Notes under the pieces: model-generated | Told to the model about the DNA's origin: nothing | The model's input: only the letters and a program-made list of their open reading frames with translations | Databases searched by the model: none | Shown here: positions 1 through 8,695 of the stretch, piece after piece | Layout: every line of letters begins with the position of its first letter | Numbering within the stretch: the stretch's first letter is position 1 | Assembly: GCA_964577375.1 (NCBI GenBank) | Contig: CAZNYW010000028.1 | Coordinates: 1 to 51,131 of the forward strand | DNA: 51,131 nucleotides | Reading direction: 5' to 3' | DNA from: DATKUC01 sp964577375 | GTDB taxonomy: Bacteria; Spirochaetota; Spirochaetia; DSM-27196; DATKUC01 | Made by a program: the position numbers and the translations under genes

Positions 1-513
1 CTGCGCGGTGTTCCAGTTTCGCCCGGTTCCACGGGTTCCTAGCCTGCCCTCGATTACCGCGAGCGTGAGCTTCGACGTGCCGATTCCGTCCGGATAGACC
101 ACATAGAGGTGCCGTTCCCAGCCTGCGATTGTCTCCCTGCCCTTGATTGCGCTTTGAAGTGATTTCAGGTCGGCCGCGGCGGGCGCAGTCTTCAGCGGTA
201 TGACCAGAAGGTGGCTCGGATCCGATGCGGCGGCCTCCGGAAAGGGATTGTGCTCCAGCACCTCCCGCCACTCGGCAGCCGTACGTACGAAATAGTCGGT
301 GGAAAGCCCAAGCCTCGAGGCGCTCTCCCGTTCCAGAAGCTGCTCCAGCGCAGGGGGCTGGCCGTCGGATGCGAAAACAACGTTGCCGCTCTGAAGCAGG
401 GTCTTTGCAGCCGAAAACCCGAGGGTAACAAAGAGCTCACGCAGATCCGCCATCGGGATCCTGCCTCTGCCGCCGACGTTTACCCCCCGGAGCAGTGCAA
501 CACGTGCATCCAT
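1..513 (-). CDS. DUF1697 family protein (3' end beyond window)
   Basis: I translated this open frame by hand: 171 codons from ATG at 513 to the window edge with no stop. It begins MDARVALLRGVNVGG and carries LQSGNVVF near residue 40 and GTGRNWNT at the edge. These match the conserved blocks of DUF1697 (LRGINVGG, QSGNVVF, ARNWNT), a family of about 180 residues and unknown function, so only about ten residues are missing. A GAGGGG ribosome site precedes the ATG. The dipeptidase stop codon upstream lies next to that site, 11 bases from this start, so the two genes are probably co-transcribed and translationally coupled. The role is unknown. Confidence 0.85.
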   Translation of the reverse strand, partial: MDARVALLRGVNVGGRGRIPMADLRELFVTLGFSAAKTLLQSGNVVFASDGQPPALEQLLERESASRLGLSTDYFVRTAAEWREVLEHNPFPEAAASDPSHLLVIPLKTAPAAADLKSLQSAIKGRETIAGWERHLYVVYPDGIGTSKLTLAVIEGRLGTRGTGRNWNTAQ

Positions 514-524
514 ACCGCCGCCCC

Positions 525-1898
525 TCACCCGAGGTTGTAGAAGAAACGGGTGACCGCCTTCATGCCCCTGTACCAGGTAGGAAGGTGGAGCCGCTCGTTG
601 GGAGAGTGGGCGTGGTCGTCCGGCAGGCCGAAACCCGTCAGCACCGACGGCATGCCAAGCAGCTCCGACAGATAGGTAGCTACCGGCACGCTTCCACCCT
701 CACGCTTGAACACCGGCTTTGTGCCCCACACCGCCTCGAGGGCGTCGGCAAAAGCCTGGTTTCCCGCCGAGTCACGCGGCGAAAGCACCGGCGGGCCCGA
801 GGCAAACTCATCGAGCGACCAGCTGACCGTTGGCGGCGTCCGGGACTCGAGGTAGGATTCCAGCTGGGCCCGTATCTCCTTCGGGTTCTGGTCCGGAACG
901 AGCCTCATGGAGATCTTCGCCATGGCCTCCGCCGGGAGCACGGTCTTGGACCCGGTTCCGGTAAAGCCTGCGAGCAGTCCGTTGACCTCGAGGGTCGGCC
1001 GTCCGCCTATCTGTTCGGACGGTGTGAAGCCCTCCTCGCCCCGGAGCGCCGGCGCGCCGGTCTGCTTCAGGTAGTAGGCCTCGTCCATTTCAAGGCGGGC
1101 AAGCTCCGCCTTTTCATCGGCCGAAAGCTCCCGCACCCGGTCGTAGAAGCCGGGAAGCGTTACGCGGCCGCGGGAGTCGTGCATCCCGGAAATCAGGTCA
1201 CACAGCACCTGCGCCGGATTGTGGACGGCGCCGCCGAACATGCCGGAGTGGAGGTCCATGGCGGGGCCTTTGATGCACAGCTCGTAGTAGGCAAGCCCGC
1301 GAAGCGCGTAGCAGATGGAGGGACGATCGGGGGCGACCATGCCGGCGTCCGGGTTGAGGCAGAAGTCGGCCTGAAGGATGTCCCTGTGGCTGCGGATGAA
1401 CGGCTCGAGGGCCGGCGACCCGATCTCCTCTTCGCCCTCGAAGAAGAAACGGACGTTGACCGGAAGGCCACCGCAATTCTGCGCCGCCTCGACGGCCGCA
1501 GTTACTGCGATGATCTGCCCCTTCATGTCGGAGGCGCCACGGGCGAAGAGCAGGTCGTCGTCGATCCTTCCGGTGAAGGGATCGGAATCCCAAAGCCCGA
1601 CAGGATCTACCGGCTGCACGTCGTAGTGCCCGTAGACCAGAACGGTCGGTGCGGCGGGTCCCGCGGTTGTGATCGATCCACAGACGGCCGGCATGCCCCC
1701 GGTGGAATAGACGGCCGCATCATCTGCACCCAGACTGCCAATGAGCTCCTTCACCCACTGTGCAGCCCGATCGATGTCGTTTCGATGCTCCGGATCGGTT
1801 GAAATGGACGGTATCGCCAGAAACCTGTTCAGAAGCTCCAGGCTGGCGCGCTGGTGCTCCTCGACAAACTGCAGCGCCTGCTCGAGATTGCTGGGCAT
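525..1898 (-). CDS. M20 family metallopeptidase (dipeptidase)
   Basis: This 457-residue cytosolic zinc peptidase probably cleaves dipeptides or N-acylated amino acids. Visible M20 motifs are GHYDVQP (His91, Asp93), ASDMKG (Asp124, bridging metal ligand), EGEEEIGS (catalytic and metal Glu near 157-158), NPDAG (Asp184) and HAHSPNE near the C-terminus. A dimerisation (lid) domain occupies roughly 190-320. The length fits the CNDP/DapE-like branch. I chose the ATG at 1898 because AAGGAG lies just upstream and an M20 N-terminus begins there; the open frame extends further upstream but with unrelated sequence. It leads an operon with the DUF1697 gene. The exact substrate cannot be read from sequence. 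Confidence 0.93.
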   Translation of the reverse strand: MPSNLEQALQFVEEHQRASLELLNRFLAIPSISTDPEHRNDIDRAAQWVKELIGSLGADDAAVYSTGGMPAVCGSITTAGPAAPTVLVYGHYDVQPVDPVGLWDSDPFTGRIDDDLLFARGASDMKGQIIAVTAAVEAAQNCGGLPVNVRFFFEGEEEIGSPALEPFIRSHRDILQADFCLNPDAGMVAPDRPSICYALRGLAYYELCIKGPAMDLHSGMFGGAVHNPAQVLCDLISGMHDSRGRVTLPGFYDRVRELSADEKAELARLEMDEAYYLKQTGAPALRGEEGFTPSEQIGGRPTLEVNGLLAGFTGTGSKTVLPAEAMAKISMRLVPDQNPKEIRAQLESYLESRTPPTVSWSLDEFASGPPVLSPRDSAGNQAFADALEAVWGTKPVFKREGGSVPVATYLSELLGMPSVLTGFGLPDDHAHSPNERLHLPTWYRGMKAVTRFFYNLG

Positions 1899-1940
1899 AC
1901 GGGTTCTCCTTCGTTTTGGATCGGATCGGTACAGTCCGGA

Positions 1941-1949
1941 AATATAGCA
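1941..1949 (-). promoter_or_regulatory. Extended -10 promoter candidate for the M20 dipeptidase
   Basis: On the minus strand the sequence reads TGCTATATT, an extended -10 (TGn plus a five-of-six TATAAT match), about 43 bases before the dipeptidase ATG. No good -35 is present. It lies back to back with the strong promoter of the divergent PilZ gene. Confidence 0.45.
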
Positions 1950-1963
1950 TGGAATCGAGCTTT

Positions 1964-1992
1964 TTGACGCGTCGAGTGATGCGCGGTATACT
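1964..1992 (+). promoter_or_regulatory. Sigma-70-type promoter of the PilZ gene
   Basis: TTGACG at 1964-1969 and TATACT at 1987-1992 are separated by exactly 17 bases. The expected start of transcription is near 1999, about 34 bases before the PilZ start codon. This is one of the best promoter matches in the window. Confidence 0.75.
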
Positions 1993-2032
1993 GTCGATAT
2001 CTCGAAGCCAGGACCTGAGCAAGGATGTGATG

Positions 2033-2407
2033 ATGCAGGAAGAACGCCGGAAGTGGTCACGATTTTCCATAAAGGGAAAAGGAAAAATCGAGCTGAAGTC
2101 CCAGGGGAAGGAACCTATTCAGGCGCCCGCGCTCAATGTGAGCAGGTCCGGTGTGCTCTTCAACACCGACGGGGCGGTTGACCGCTCTACCGAGGTCTCG
2201 GTGCGTATGCAGATGGATGAGACCGAGTCCTCCGAACAGATCGAGCTCGACGGCGTGGTGGTCCGGTCGGACCCCGGATCCGGCAAGTTCGATACCGCTG
2301 TCAGTTTTTCCGAGGTTCCCGAAGAACGGAAGAGCAAACTCGACGAGTTTCTCAAGTCGGTGGAAATATCCTCCGGCGACGACGATTTCCTGGACGTGCC
2401 GGAGTAA
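2033..2407 (+). CDS. PilZ domain protein
   Basis: This 124-residue protein is a single PilZ domain, the small beta-barrel that commonly binds cyclic di-GMP. The two signature elements are visible: an Arg-rich N-terminal switch (EERRKWSRF) and NVSRSGVLF, which matches (D/N)xSxxG about 30 residues later. No output domain is attached, so it probably acts as a free adaptor for motility, adhesion or envelope functions. Two ATG codons lie side by side at 2030 and 2033; AAGGA at 2021-2025 is better spaced for 2033. The end is 11 bases from the convergent protease stop. Ligand binding is inferred from the motifs. Confidence 0.88.
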   Translation: MQEERRKWSRFSIKGKGKIELKSQGKEPIQAPALNVSRSGVLFNTDGAVDRSTEVSVRMQMDETESSEQIELDGVVVRSDPGSGKFDTAVSFSEVPEERKSKLDEFLKSVEISSGDDDFLDVPE

Positions 2408-2418
2408 CCGCCGTCCGC

Positions 2419-4227
2419 TCAAATGAAATTCGACACTTCAGTTTCCGCAGTGAGTCCGATCGCACGGTTCGGGAAGCCCGCCTTCTTCGTCTTCAGCTGT
2501 AATTCGTAGGTAATCTGTTTCTTCGACGGATCGTATTGCCGGCCGACGAGCGAAAAGAGATCCTCGCGTGAAAGTCCGGTTTCGTCAGCCGGGCCACCGG
2601 GGTAGATGTGCGTAATTCTGTAATCGGGCCTGAGGAAGGCCGATTTCGGTGCAATGTCCATACCGTAGAGCAGCGGAAAAAGAACGGTCGGTTCCTGTGC
2701 CTTCAGGATCGGCTCTACGGGATTATCCGGGCGCACCGCGGGTACGATAAGGCTGCTCACCGGCCGGCCGTCGTGTTCCCACGTTATCGGGATGAGGCTT
2801 CCCGGCGGAAGAGACATGAGAATTCTCTGAACTTCCGTCACCTTTGATACCTTTCTGCCGTTCACGGAGGTAACCACGTCGTGTTCGGTCAGTCCCACGC
2901 CGGCTGCCGGCGAATCGGGGGCAACGTAGGTCACTTCCAGACCTTTTCCAGTCTCGTTCACTGCGGCCCCGAGCCAGGGATGCTTCACCTGGTCGCCTGC
3001 GTAAAGCTGAGGCAGAAAGGTTCGCAGCCAGGAGGTGGGGATGGCGAAATTGACGCCGTGGAAGCCCTGTACCCCGGCAAATACCACCCCGATCAGCTCG
3101 CCGTTTGCAGTGAGCAGCGGACCGCCGCTGTTGCCGGGGTTCACCGGCACGTCGATCTGCAGCGTGTCGCCCATCTGCAGCAGCTGCCGGTCGGTTGCCG
3201 ACACTATCCCGGAGGTGAGCGTGCTGTCGAGGCCGCCTGGCGATCCTACGGCGTAGACCGCTTCGCCCTGTTTGATGCTGTCGGTCTGATCGAGCGAGAA
3301 CAGATAGGACGGTGTGATGTCCGCCTTTACGAGCGCGATGTCGAAGACCTTGCTGTAGCCCACCACGGTGGCAGGTATCTTGTCATTTGGTTTCCCCGGC
3401 TGAATCACGTAAAGTCTGGCGTACTCCTTGGAGCCGGGTTCAACCATTCCGGCGATCACGTGGTAGTTGGTAATGAGGTACCCGCGTCTGTCGATGAAAA
3501 ACCCGCTTCCGATAGCGATGTCGGGATAGCCCAGACCACCCTGCAGCTTGATCCCCTGATCCAGAAAGAGCGTAACCGTGCCTTTCAGGACCTGGGCCGA
3601 GTCGACGCTGCGGGAAAGGTAGCTTGTTATCTCGGAAGGAACATCCGCCCCCAGAGCCTTCAATGCCGCCGCAATTCTCTGCGCTCCGGAGCGGCTGTGG
3701 TGGGAAACGGCGATCCCGGCGTAAGCCTGCAGAACATCCCGCGAGGCAACGTCGGCAAGCTTGCCAACACGCATGAGCTCGTCGAGCGCGGCAGGATCAT
3801 TCCCCGCCTTTCGGTACTTTTCGGCAAGCTTGTAATGGAGAGAATCCATGGACGACGATGCGGCGGAGGCAGGGATAGAGTCTATGATTCCGGCAGCCTT
3901 CAACGTGTCGAGCGATTTGAGAAGACCGGCGGCCTTTGCGTAGTCGCCATCGGAGCTGGCCTTGTCGAAATCCTTCACCACCGCGGCAGTCGCGCGCTCG
4001 CGCACAGAGGCAAGATCGGCCGGAGGCAGAATATGCATGCGGGCCAGGAAATCCGCACGCGGAAAGGCCGTCTGCGGTTGCGCCGAGCCGGCAAGCTTGT
4101 GAAGCTCCGCTTCCGCCTGCGCCTTCGTCGGCGGCGGTTTTGGAGCTGGCACGTGCGCGGTAACGCATGAGGAGAGGATCAGCGCCGCGGCCGGCAGTAC
4201 GAACGGAAGAAGAATGCGCTTTGTCAT
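2419..4227 (-). CDS. HtrA/Deg-like serine protease, lipoprotein
   Basis: This 602-residue trypsin-fold protease is probably anchored in the envelope. The signal peptide ends in LILSSC, giving Cys21 as lipidation site. Residues about 30-210 form an Ala-rich helical region not found in ordinary DegP. The catalytic triad is visible: His256 in TNYHVIAG, Asp296 in FDIALVKAD and Ser367 in GNSGGP. A PDZ domain follows at about 415-500, and a second, degenerate PDZ-like segment (HIYPGGPADETGL) lies near 530-590. It probably degrades or refolds damaged envelope proteins. The start ATG at 4227 precedes the signal peptide and follows GGAGG; the upstream open frame has no coding character. Confidence 0.92.
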   Translation of the reverse strand: MTKRILLPFVLPAAALILSSCVTAHVPAPKPPPTKAQAEAELHKLAGSAQPQTAFPRADFLARMHILPPADLASVRERATAAVVKDFDKASSDGDYAKAAGLLKSLDTLKAAGIIDSIPASAASSSMDSLHYKLAEKYRKAGNDPAALDELMRVGKLADVASRDVLQAYAGIAVSHHSRSGAQRIAAALKALGADVPSEITSYLSRSVDSAQVLKGTVTLFLDQGIKLQGGLGYPDIAIGSGFFIDRRGYLITNYHVIAGMVEPGSKEYARLYVIQPGKPNDKIPATVVGYSKVFDIALVKADITPSYLFSLDQTDSIKQGEAVYAVGSPGGLDSTLTSGIVSATDRQLLQMGDTLQIDVPVNPGNSGGPLLTANGELIGVVFAGVQGFHGVNFAIPTSWLRTFLPQLYAGDQVKHPWLGAAVNETGKGLEVTYVAPDSPAAGVGLTEHDVVTSVNGRKVSKVTEVQRILMSLPPGSLIPITWEHDGRPVSSLIVPAVRPDNPVEPILKAQEPTVLFPLLYGMDIAPKSAFLRPDYRITHIYPGGPADETGLSREDLFSLVGRQYDPSKKQITYELQLKTKKAGFPNRAIGLTAETEVSNFI

Positions 4228-4286
4228 TGTATCGGAGCCTCCGGTGACGGTGCCGGCCGGGAGATCCCGGTCCACGCCCCAGTAGA

Positions 4287-4315
4287 AAAATATCTCGCCG
4301 GACGGCTGCTGTCCA
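4287..4315 (-). promoter_or_regulatory. Promoter candidate for the HtrA-like lipoprotein gene
   Basis: On the minus strand TGGACA (-35, complement at 4310-4315) and TATTTT (-10, complement at 4287-4292) are 17 bases apart, about 60 bases upstream of the protease start codon. The -35 matches five of six consensus bases and the -10 four of six. Confidence 0.45.
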
Positions 4316-4360
4316 CCCGAACGACGACTCATCTCGCTAACTCGACGGTTCAGACGAATT

Positions 4361-4389
4361 TTGTTGTTCGCCTGCAGGGCCCATATTAG
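4361..4389 (+). promoter_or_regulatory. Weak promoter candidate before the truncated sugar-binding protein gene
   Basis: TTGTTG at 4361-4366 and TATTAG at 4384-4389 are separated by 17 bases, 33 bases before the start codon at 4423. Both hexamers are imperfect. If real, the broken gene may still be transcribed. Confidence 0.3.
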
Positions 4390-4422
4390 CCTCGGCCATC
4401 CCATGCGCAATAGGAGGATGCT

Positions 4423-5049
4423 ATGCAGAGTAGGCAACGATCGATCCGTATCGTTGTTGCGGGAATCACCGCCGTTCTGGCGGTCACCCTGTCTACCGGA
4501 ACGCTTTTTGCCGACGGCCAGAAGGAGCAGGCGAAACCGGTCGAGCTTCGGTTCGTGGCCGCCAACCATCCCTTCACGGACGTCATCAAGATGATCCTTC
4601 CCGACTACGAGAAGGCGTCAGGCGTCAAGATCAACCTCGAGAACTACGAAGAGAATCAGCTCACCCAGAAGCTGACGGTCGAATTTGCTTCAGGTTCTTC
4701 CTCGATCGACGTGTTCATGGCACGCCCGCTCCAGGAAGGGAAGCTTTTCGCCAAGAACAAGTACTACGAGTTCCTCGACAGCTACATCAAGAATGCCGAC
4801 GCTTCCTGGGACTGGAAAGACTTTCCCGCCTCGACCGTGGATGCTGTGACATTCAACAACAGCATCTATGCGGTGCCGATCGTCACCGAGTGGGAGACGC
4901 TCTTCTATCGCAAGGACCTCTTCCCGCCGGCAACGGCGAGAAACTGGTCGTGTCGCGCGACTGTTCGCAGCGGTTCAAATCGCTCGCGCGGTTCAGCGGG
5001 CGACGTCGGCACGCCGCAGATTCGCACGACGACGAATAGCTGCCTATAG
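4423..5049 (+). pseudogene. Truncated ABC transporter sugar-binding protein
   Basis: The first 168 or so residues are a clear family 1 extracellular solute-binding protein: signal peptide ending FADGQKEQ, then VELRFVAANHPF, a GSSSIDVFMARP segment and AVPIVTEWETLFYRKDLF, which is the usual end of the first half of the N-lobe. Normal members are about 420 residues. Here homology stops abruptly at YRKDLF (about base 4924) and about 40 Arg/Ser-rich residues unlike the family follow to a stop. The permease genes expected downstream are absent; an SDR gene follows instead. AGGAGG precedes the ATG. I read it as the 5' remnant of a transporter operon left by a deletion, so transport function is lost. 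Confidence 0.85.
4929..5039 (+). pseudogene. Possible 3' remnant of another gene at the deletion junction
   Basis: Directly after the point where the solute-binding homology ends, a different reading frame (GGC at 4929 to TAG at 5037-5039) reads GNGEKLVVSRDCSQRF followed by a basic tail. It looks more like a natural C-terminus than the frame that continues the binding protein. I do not recognise the family. The simplest reading is the tail of a second gene joined by the same deletion. This rests on appearance only. Confidence 0.35.
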
Positions 5050-5131
5050 AATGTCGCCGGCAGTTTGCCGGGGGAATTGCCGCCGGCCGCCGAACGGCCG
5101 TAAGTTTTTCCGCGAGCGAAGGAGCATCCAC

Positions 5132-5947
5132 GTGAAACCGATCGAGAAACAGACCATCATGATCACCGGCGCGACCGACGGACTCGGGCGTGCGATCGCA
5201 GCAGAGCTCGCGCGCAGCGGCGCATCGCTGCTTCTGCACGGCAGAAGCGACGATCGGGGCAGAGCGACCGTCGACGAGCTTCGAAAGGCTGCGCCCAAAG
5301 CATCGATCGCCTTCTACCGGGCCGATCTCTCCCGACTGTCCGAAGTTCTTGCCATGGCGGAGCAGATTTGCAGGGAGCAGACTCGGATCGACGTCCTCGT
5401 GAACAACGCCGGTATCTACATGGACGACCGGAGGGAGAGCCCTGACGGCTTCGAGCTGGTTTTCCAGGTCAACTACCTTTCCCACGTTCTGCTGACGAGA
5501 AAGCTGTTGCCGCTTCTCAAGGCGGCCGCGCCGTCCCGGATCGTCAACGTCGCGTCCGCAGGACAGGAAGAGATCGACTTCGAGGATCTGATGCTCAAGC
5601 GCCGGTACGACGGCGGGGTATCCTACCGCAGGTCGAAGCTTGCGCAGATCATGTTTACGTTCGATCTCGCCGAAGAGCTTCGCGGCGACAGAATCACGGC
5701 GAATACGCTCCACCCCGCCACCTATATGCCGACGAAGATGGTGACCGGCCGCTTTCCTCCCACCAACAGCGTCAAGGAAGGCGTCAACGCCACCATGCGG
5801 CTGATCACCTCCGAAGAGATGGAGGGCGTCACCGGAAGCTACTTCTACATGCAGCGCGAGGACCGGGCACTCGCGCAGGCCTACGACCCGGTGGCCCGCA
5901 AAACGCTTCGGGAAGAGACGGACAGGCTGCTCGACCTCGAAGGCTGA
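5132..5947 (+). CDS. Short-chain dehydrogenase/reductase
   Basis: This 271-residue NAD(P)-dependent oxidoreductase has the classical SDR landmarks: TGATDGLG cofactor loop near residue 12, NNAG near 90, catalytic Ser in NVASAG and YxxxK in SYRRSK. The arrangement, with LMLKRRYDGG before the active-site Tyr and LHPATYMPTKMV after it, resembles the retinol-dehydrogenase/WWOX-like SDR group, which acts on hydrophobic alcohols or ketones. Start is GTG at 5132 behind GAAGGAG. It lies just downstream of the deletion scar and may have acquired new upstream sequence. Its substrate is unknown. Confidence 0.88.
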   Translation: MKPIEKQTIMITGATDGLGRAIAAELARSGASLLLHGRSDDRGRATVDELRKAAPKASIAFYRADLSRLSEVLAMAEQICREQTRIDVLVNNAGIYMDDRRESPDGFELVFQVNYLSHVLLTRKLLPLLKAAAPSRIVNVASAGQEEIDFEDLMLKRRYDGGVSYRRSKLAQIMFTFDLAEELRGDRITANTLHPATYMPTKMVTGRFPPTNSVKEGVNATMRLITSEEMEGVTGSYFYMQREDRALAQAYDPVARKTLREETDRLLDLEG

Positions 5948-5972
5948 GCGAGCAGCCGCTCGACTCCCGCGC

Positions 5973-7254
5973 CTACGCCTCCCCTTCCGCGTCCGGGACC
6001 AGGGAGTCGGTTCCCGCCGGCTCCACGCGCGCTATGCCGTTCGCGTTCACGATGAGCCTGTACCGGTAGAGCTCTTTGTCGCCGCCACTCAGCATCTGGA
6101 CCACAAGGTTGAGGTGATAGATACGCTTGACCGGGTGGAGCGTAACCGAGCTCTTCTCCGAGAGAACGGGCACCAGTCCTCCCTGCGCAGCCAGATGCCT
6201 GGGAAATCCTCCCAGGTCTATGATTGTGATGTCCGCCACACCCGTGATGCGACGATGGATCCCCCGCATCGTCTTTGTGTTCAATCGAATCCGCCTGCGA
6301 TACTCGAAAGCGGTCTCGCCGGAGACTCCAGAGAGAGCCCGCTCGAAGGTGCCCCGGTTCCGCAGCGCGATAACCGACGGATCGATCCTCTCCTTCCCGA
6401 TGAAGGAGGCGCGTTCGCTCACCGTCGCGAGCTTTTCATGATGCCGCGCATCGTATAGCCGCGCGGTCCGGTCGAAGAAGCGCCTGCTGACCGACTTGCG
6501 GAACACCTCCCGAAAGACGTCCTTGAGCCGGTCTTTCAGCAAATAGCTCACGACGAGCGGCAGGAAGAGCGAGGTGGTGAGACTCCCGAAAGTGGACTGG
6601 CCGAGGAAGGCGATGGAGGTCGCGAAGATCATCGAAATCCCGGCCGCCGCCGCATACAGGATGTGCTCCTCGAGCTTCGCCTTTTCAGGCCTGCCGCGGA
6701 TGACGGTGGGGTGTCCGACGCGCTCCCGGTACCGGATCTCCTTGGCAATGACGCGGGAGATGAAGCGCCCGAGCTTCTCCTCGCCACTGTTTCGCAGCTG
6801 TTTGTACAGGTTGGACGCGTACTTCTCTATCAGGAGGCGACAGGTGCTCGTCTATCATGAGCACGTGCTGCGTGACGCGGGAATCGGCCGCCCGCACCAT
6901 TCGCTCGAAACCGCGCAGCGGAGAGATGCGGGAGCCTTTGTCGAGAAGCTCGCGCACCTTGAGCGGCGGCGTATTGAAGCGCAGATAGAGCTTCAGATCA
7001 TCGTTATACTCGTTGCGGTCGTATGAGCCGGAGTTCATGTTGAACGAGTAGGGAAAGAAGAAGTAGACGTTGACGTCGTAGGTGCTGCGGCGGTCCGCGC
7101 GCTCGGAGTCGAGCATGTATCGGAACTTGAGCTCGATCGAGTGCCGGTCGCGCTGCTTCATTCGAAACGGCTCGGCACGCGGCTGTTTGAGGGTGGCTTC
7201 CTTTTCTTCCGATATCGGCTGCTCTGTCGTGGTAGCGAAACTCCGCTCGTTCAA
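5973..7254 (-). pseudogene. Two-TM membrane protein interrupted by a frameshift
   Basis: Two minus-strand open frames form one protein of about 426 residues. The 5' part (from TTG at 7254 or ATG at 7161) ends sensibly at VLMIDEH near 6850. The protein then continues in the +1 frame as CRLLIEKYASNLYKQL, through KLGRFISRVIAKEIRYRERV and into two membrane helices (ILYAAAAGISMIFATSIAFL and a second near SLFLPLVVSYLL), ending at 5973. Removing one base near 6848-6850 restores the full frame. No slippery heptamer is seen, so a mutation or a sequencing error is more likely than programmed frameshifting. I do not recognise the family. The start codon is uncertain because neither candidate has a good ribosome site. 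Confidence 0.75.
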
Positions 7255-7513
7255 TGATACGCCAGGTTGGGCCGCACGTCACCTCCGGCTGAGAGGCCCA
7301 GCAGTTCTCACCATGGCGCGGCAACGCAAATTGGTACGCCGTCGCGCGCCTGCCAACGTGCGAAATCGAAATCTCGGTTACCGCTCGATCCCGATTCGCA
7401 CTGGCGCGGCGCGACTGTGACTCATTTCGGGAGACGTTGCCTCAAATCAATCGCACTGCTGCAAGTGCTCAGGCTTGCCGCACACGCTTCGAAAGGGTTA
7501 CAGTGCTTCCGAA
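7255..7513. other. Intergenic region with no recognised content
   Basis: This 259-base gap separates divergent genes. I found no convincing open frame, RNA gene, repeat or consensus promoter in it. Short antisense frames here have no recognisable protein character. Confidence 0.5.
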
Positions 7514-8485
7514 ATGGCCAAAATACTGTTCATCCTCGGTGTCAGCATCGGCAGCGTGGTGCTCGGCTATCTTCTGCGCCGGGCCCGCGTAGGAGGGTTC
7601 GCCCTCAGTGAGAGCGCTTCGGCCAATCTTTCGCGCCGGCTCAAGATTCTCGCCATTTTCGTGCTCAATCCGGTTCCGGTAATCGATTCCTTCTGGAAGC
7701 TCCCCATCGACGCGGGCGGCATCTTCTTCCTGCCGGTGTTGGGCATCTTTTCGCTGGTTGTCGGCGGCGGCGCGGCGCTCGCGGTCAGCCGCCTGTTCAG
7801 GATTCCGCGTGAGCGGGCCGCATCGGTTTTCACCTGCGGCATGTTCACCAACATTCTGACGTTCGGCGGGCTTATCGCGTTCGTGTTCTACGGATCAGCG
7901 GGGTACGCGCTGGTCCAGCTGTTCAACATGCTGGTTTCCGCCTCCTACTATCTGATCGGATTCCCCCTGTCGCGCAGGATCAGCCTCGGACCCCGGCAGC
8001 CGGGAGAGCCCGCGCTCCGGTCGCCGATCCGCGAACAGCCATACCTCGTCGTTCCGATTCTCGCGATCGCAACGGGACTCCTGCTCAACCTCCTCCACGT
8101 CCCGACGCCGGCGCTTCTGGATGCGGTTGCCGCCGTCATGATCCCGGTGCTCGCCGGTCTTCTCGGTTTCTCGATCGGGCTTACGCTATACATCGGGCGC
8201 GTCAGCGCCTACCGTACCGAGATTCCGCTCATCATGGCGATCAAGTTCGTGGTGGTGCCGGCGGTGATGATTCCTGCAGGTATGCTCGTCGGGCTGCAGG
8301 GAGCGGCAAACGGGCTTGCCTTCAATGTCCTGGTTATCGTGTCGGTGATGCCGGTGGCTTTCAATGCACTGGTGCCGCCGGCGCTCTACGGGTTCGACCT
8401 CGACCTGGCCAATTCGGCGTGGATCACGACGACGCTCGCCCTCGTGGTGGTTCTGCCGGTGCTCTACCTGGTGCTCCGCCCCTGA
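7514..8485 (+). CDS. AEC family transporter (auxin efflux carrier-like)
   Basis: This 323-residue inner-membrane carrier has about ten hydrophobic segments with a short cytoplasmic loop near the middle (SLGPRQPGEPALRSP), the layout of the AEC/Mem_trans family. Bacterial members export or import small organic acids or amino acids. The FTCGMFTNILTFGGL and FNVLVIVSVMPVAFNAL segments fit the conserved helices of the two inverted halves. The ATG at 7514 begins a typical N-terminal helix (MAKILFILG); a TTG at 7475 in frame is an alternative, and neither has a strong ribosome site. The substrate cannot be deduced. Confidence 0.85.
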   Translation: MAKILFILGVSIGSVVLGYLLRRARVGGFALSESASANLSRRLKILAIFVLNPVPVIDSFWKLPIDAGGIFFLPVLGIFSLVVGGGAALAVSRLFRIPRERAASVFTCGMFTNILTFGGLIAFVFYGSAGYALVQLFNMLVSASYYLIGFPLSRRISLGPRQPGEPALRSPIREQPYLVVPILAIATGLLLNLLHVPTPALLDAVAAVMIPVLAGLLGFSIGLTLYIGRVSAYRTEIPLIMAIKFVVVPAVMIPAGMLVGLQGAANGLAFNVLVIVSVMPVAFNALVPPALYGFDLDLANSAWITTTLALVVVLPVLYLVLRP

Positions 8486-8495
8486 AGTCCGGCGT

Positions 8496-8690
8496 CTACC
8501 CGTGGATCTGCTTGACGCGCCCGACCTCTCCGGACTGCAGCCGCACCTTGATGCCGTGCGGATGGTGAGCCGAATTGGTGAGGATATCCTGTACGACCCC
8601 TTCGGTGAGCTTCCCGGTCGGCTGGTCTCTCTTGAGAACGATCGACACTTTCAGTCCCGGTTTCACGTCGGCGCGGTTGCGTCCATCCAT
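8496..8690 (-). CDS. ywbE: YwbE family protein (DUF2196)
   Basis: This 64-residue protein begins MDGRNRADVKPGLKVSIVLK and contains DQPTGKLTEGVVQDILTN and HPHGIKVRLQSG, the full-length pattern of the small YwbE/DUF2196 family. It is a compact beta-rich, KOW-like basic protein of unknown function, possibly RNA-associated. It follows the FecR-like/TPR gene by only 5 bases, so it is probably the last gene of that minus-strand operon. Confidence 0.9.
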   Translation of the reverse strand: MDGRNRADVKPGLKVSIVLKRDQPTGKLTEGVVQDILTNSAHHPHGIKVRLQSGEVGRVKQIHG

Positions 8691-8695
8691 CTTAT

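Noticed and set aside
495..1802. Long plus-strand open frame opposite the dipeptidase gene
   Set aside because: Arg/Gly/His-rich composition without domains; all M20 motifs lie on the minus strand.
1760..2032. Upstream extension of the PilZ reading frame
   Set aside because: The extension crosses the strong promoter at 1964-1992 and runs opposite the dipeptidase; PilZ homology and the ribosome site support 2033.
2881..4170. Long plus-strand open frame of 429 codons opposite the HtrA-like gene
   Set aside because: It is a shadow frame produced by high GC; the minus strand encodes a complete catalytic triad and PDZ domain.
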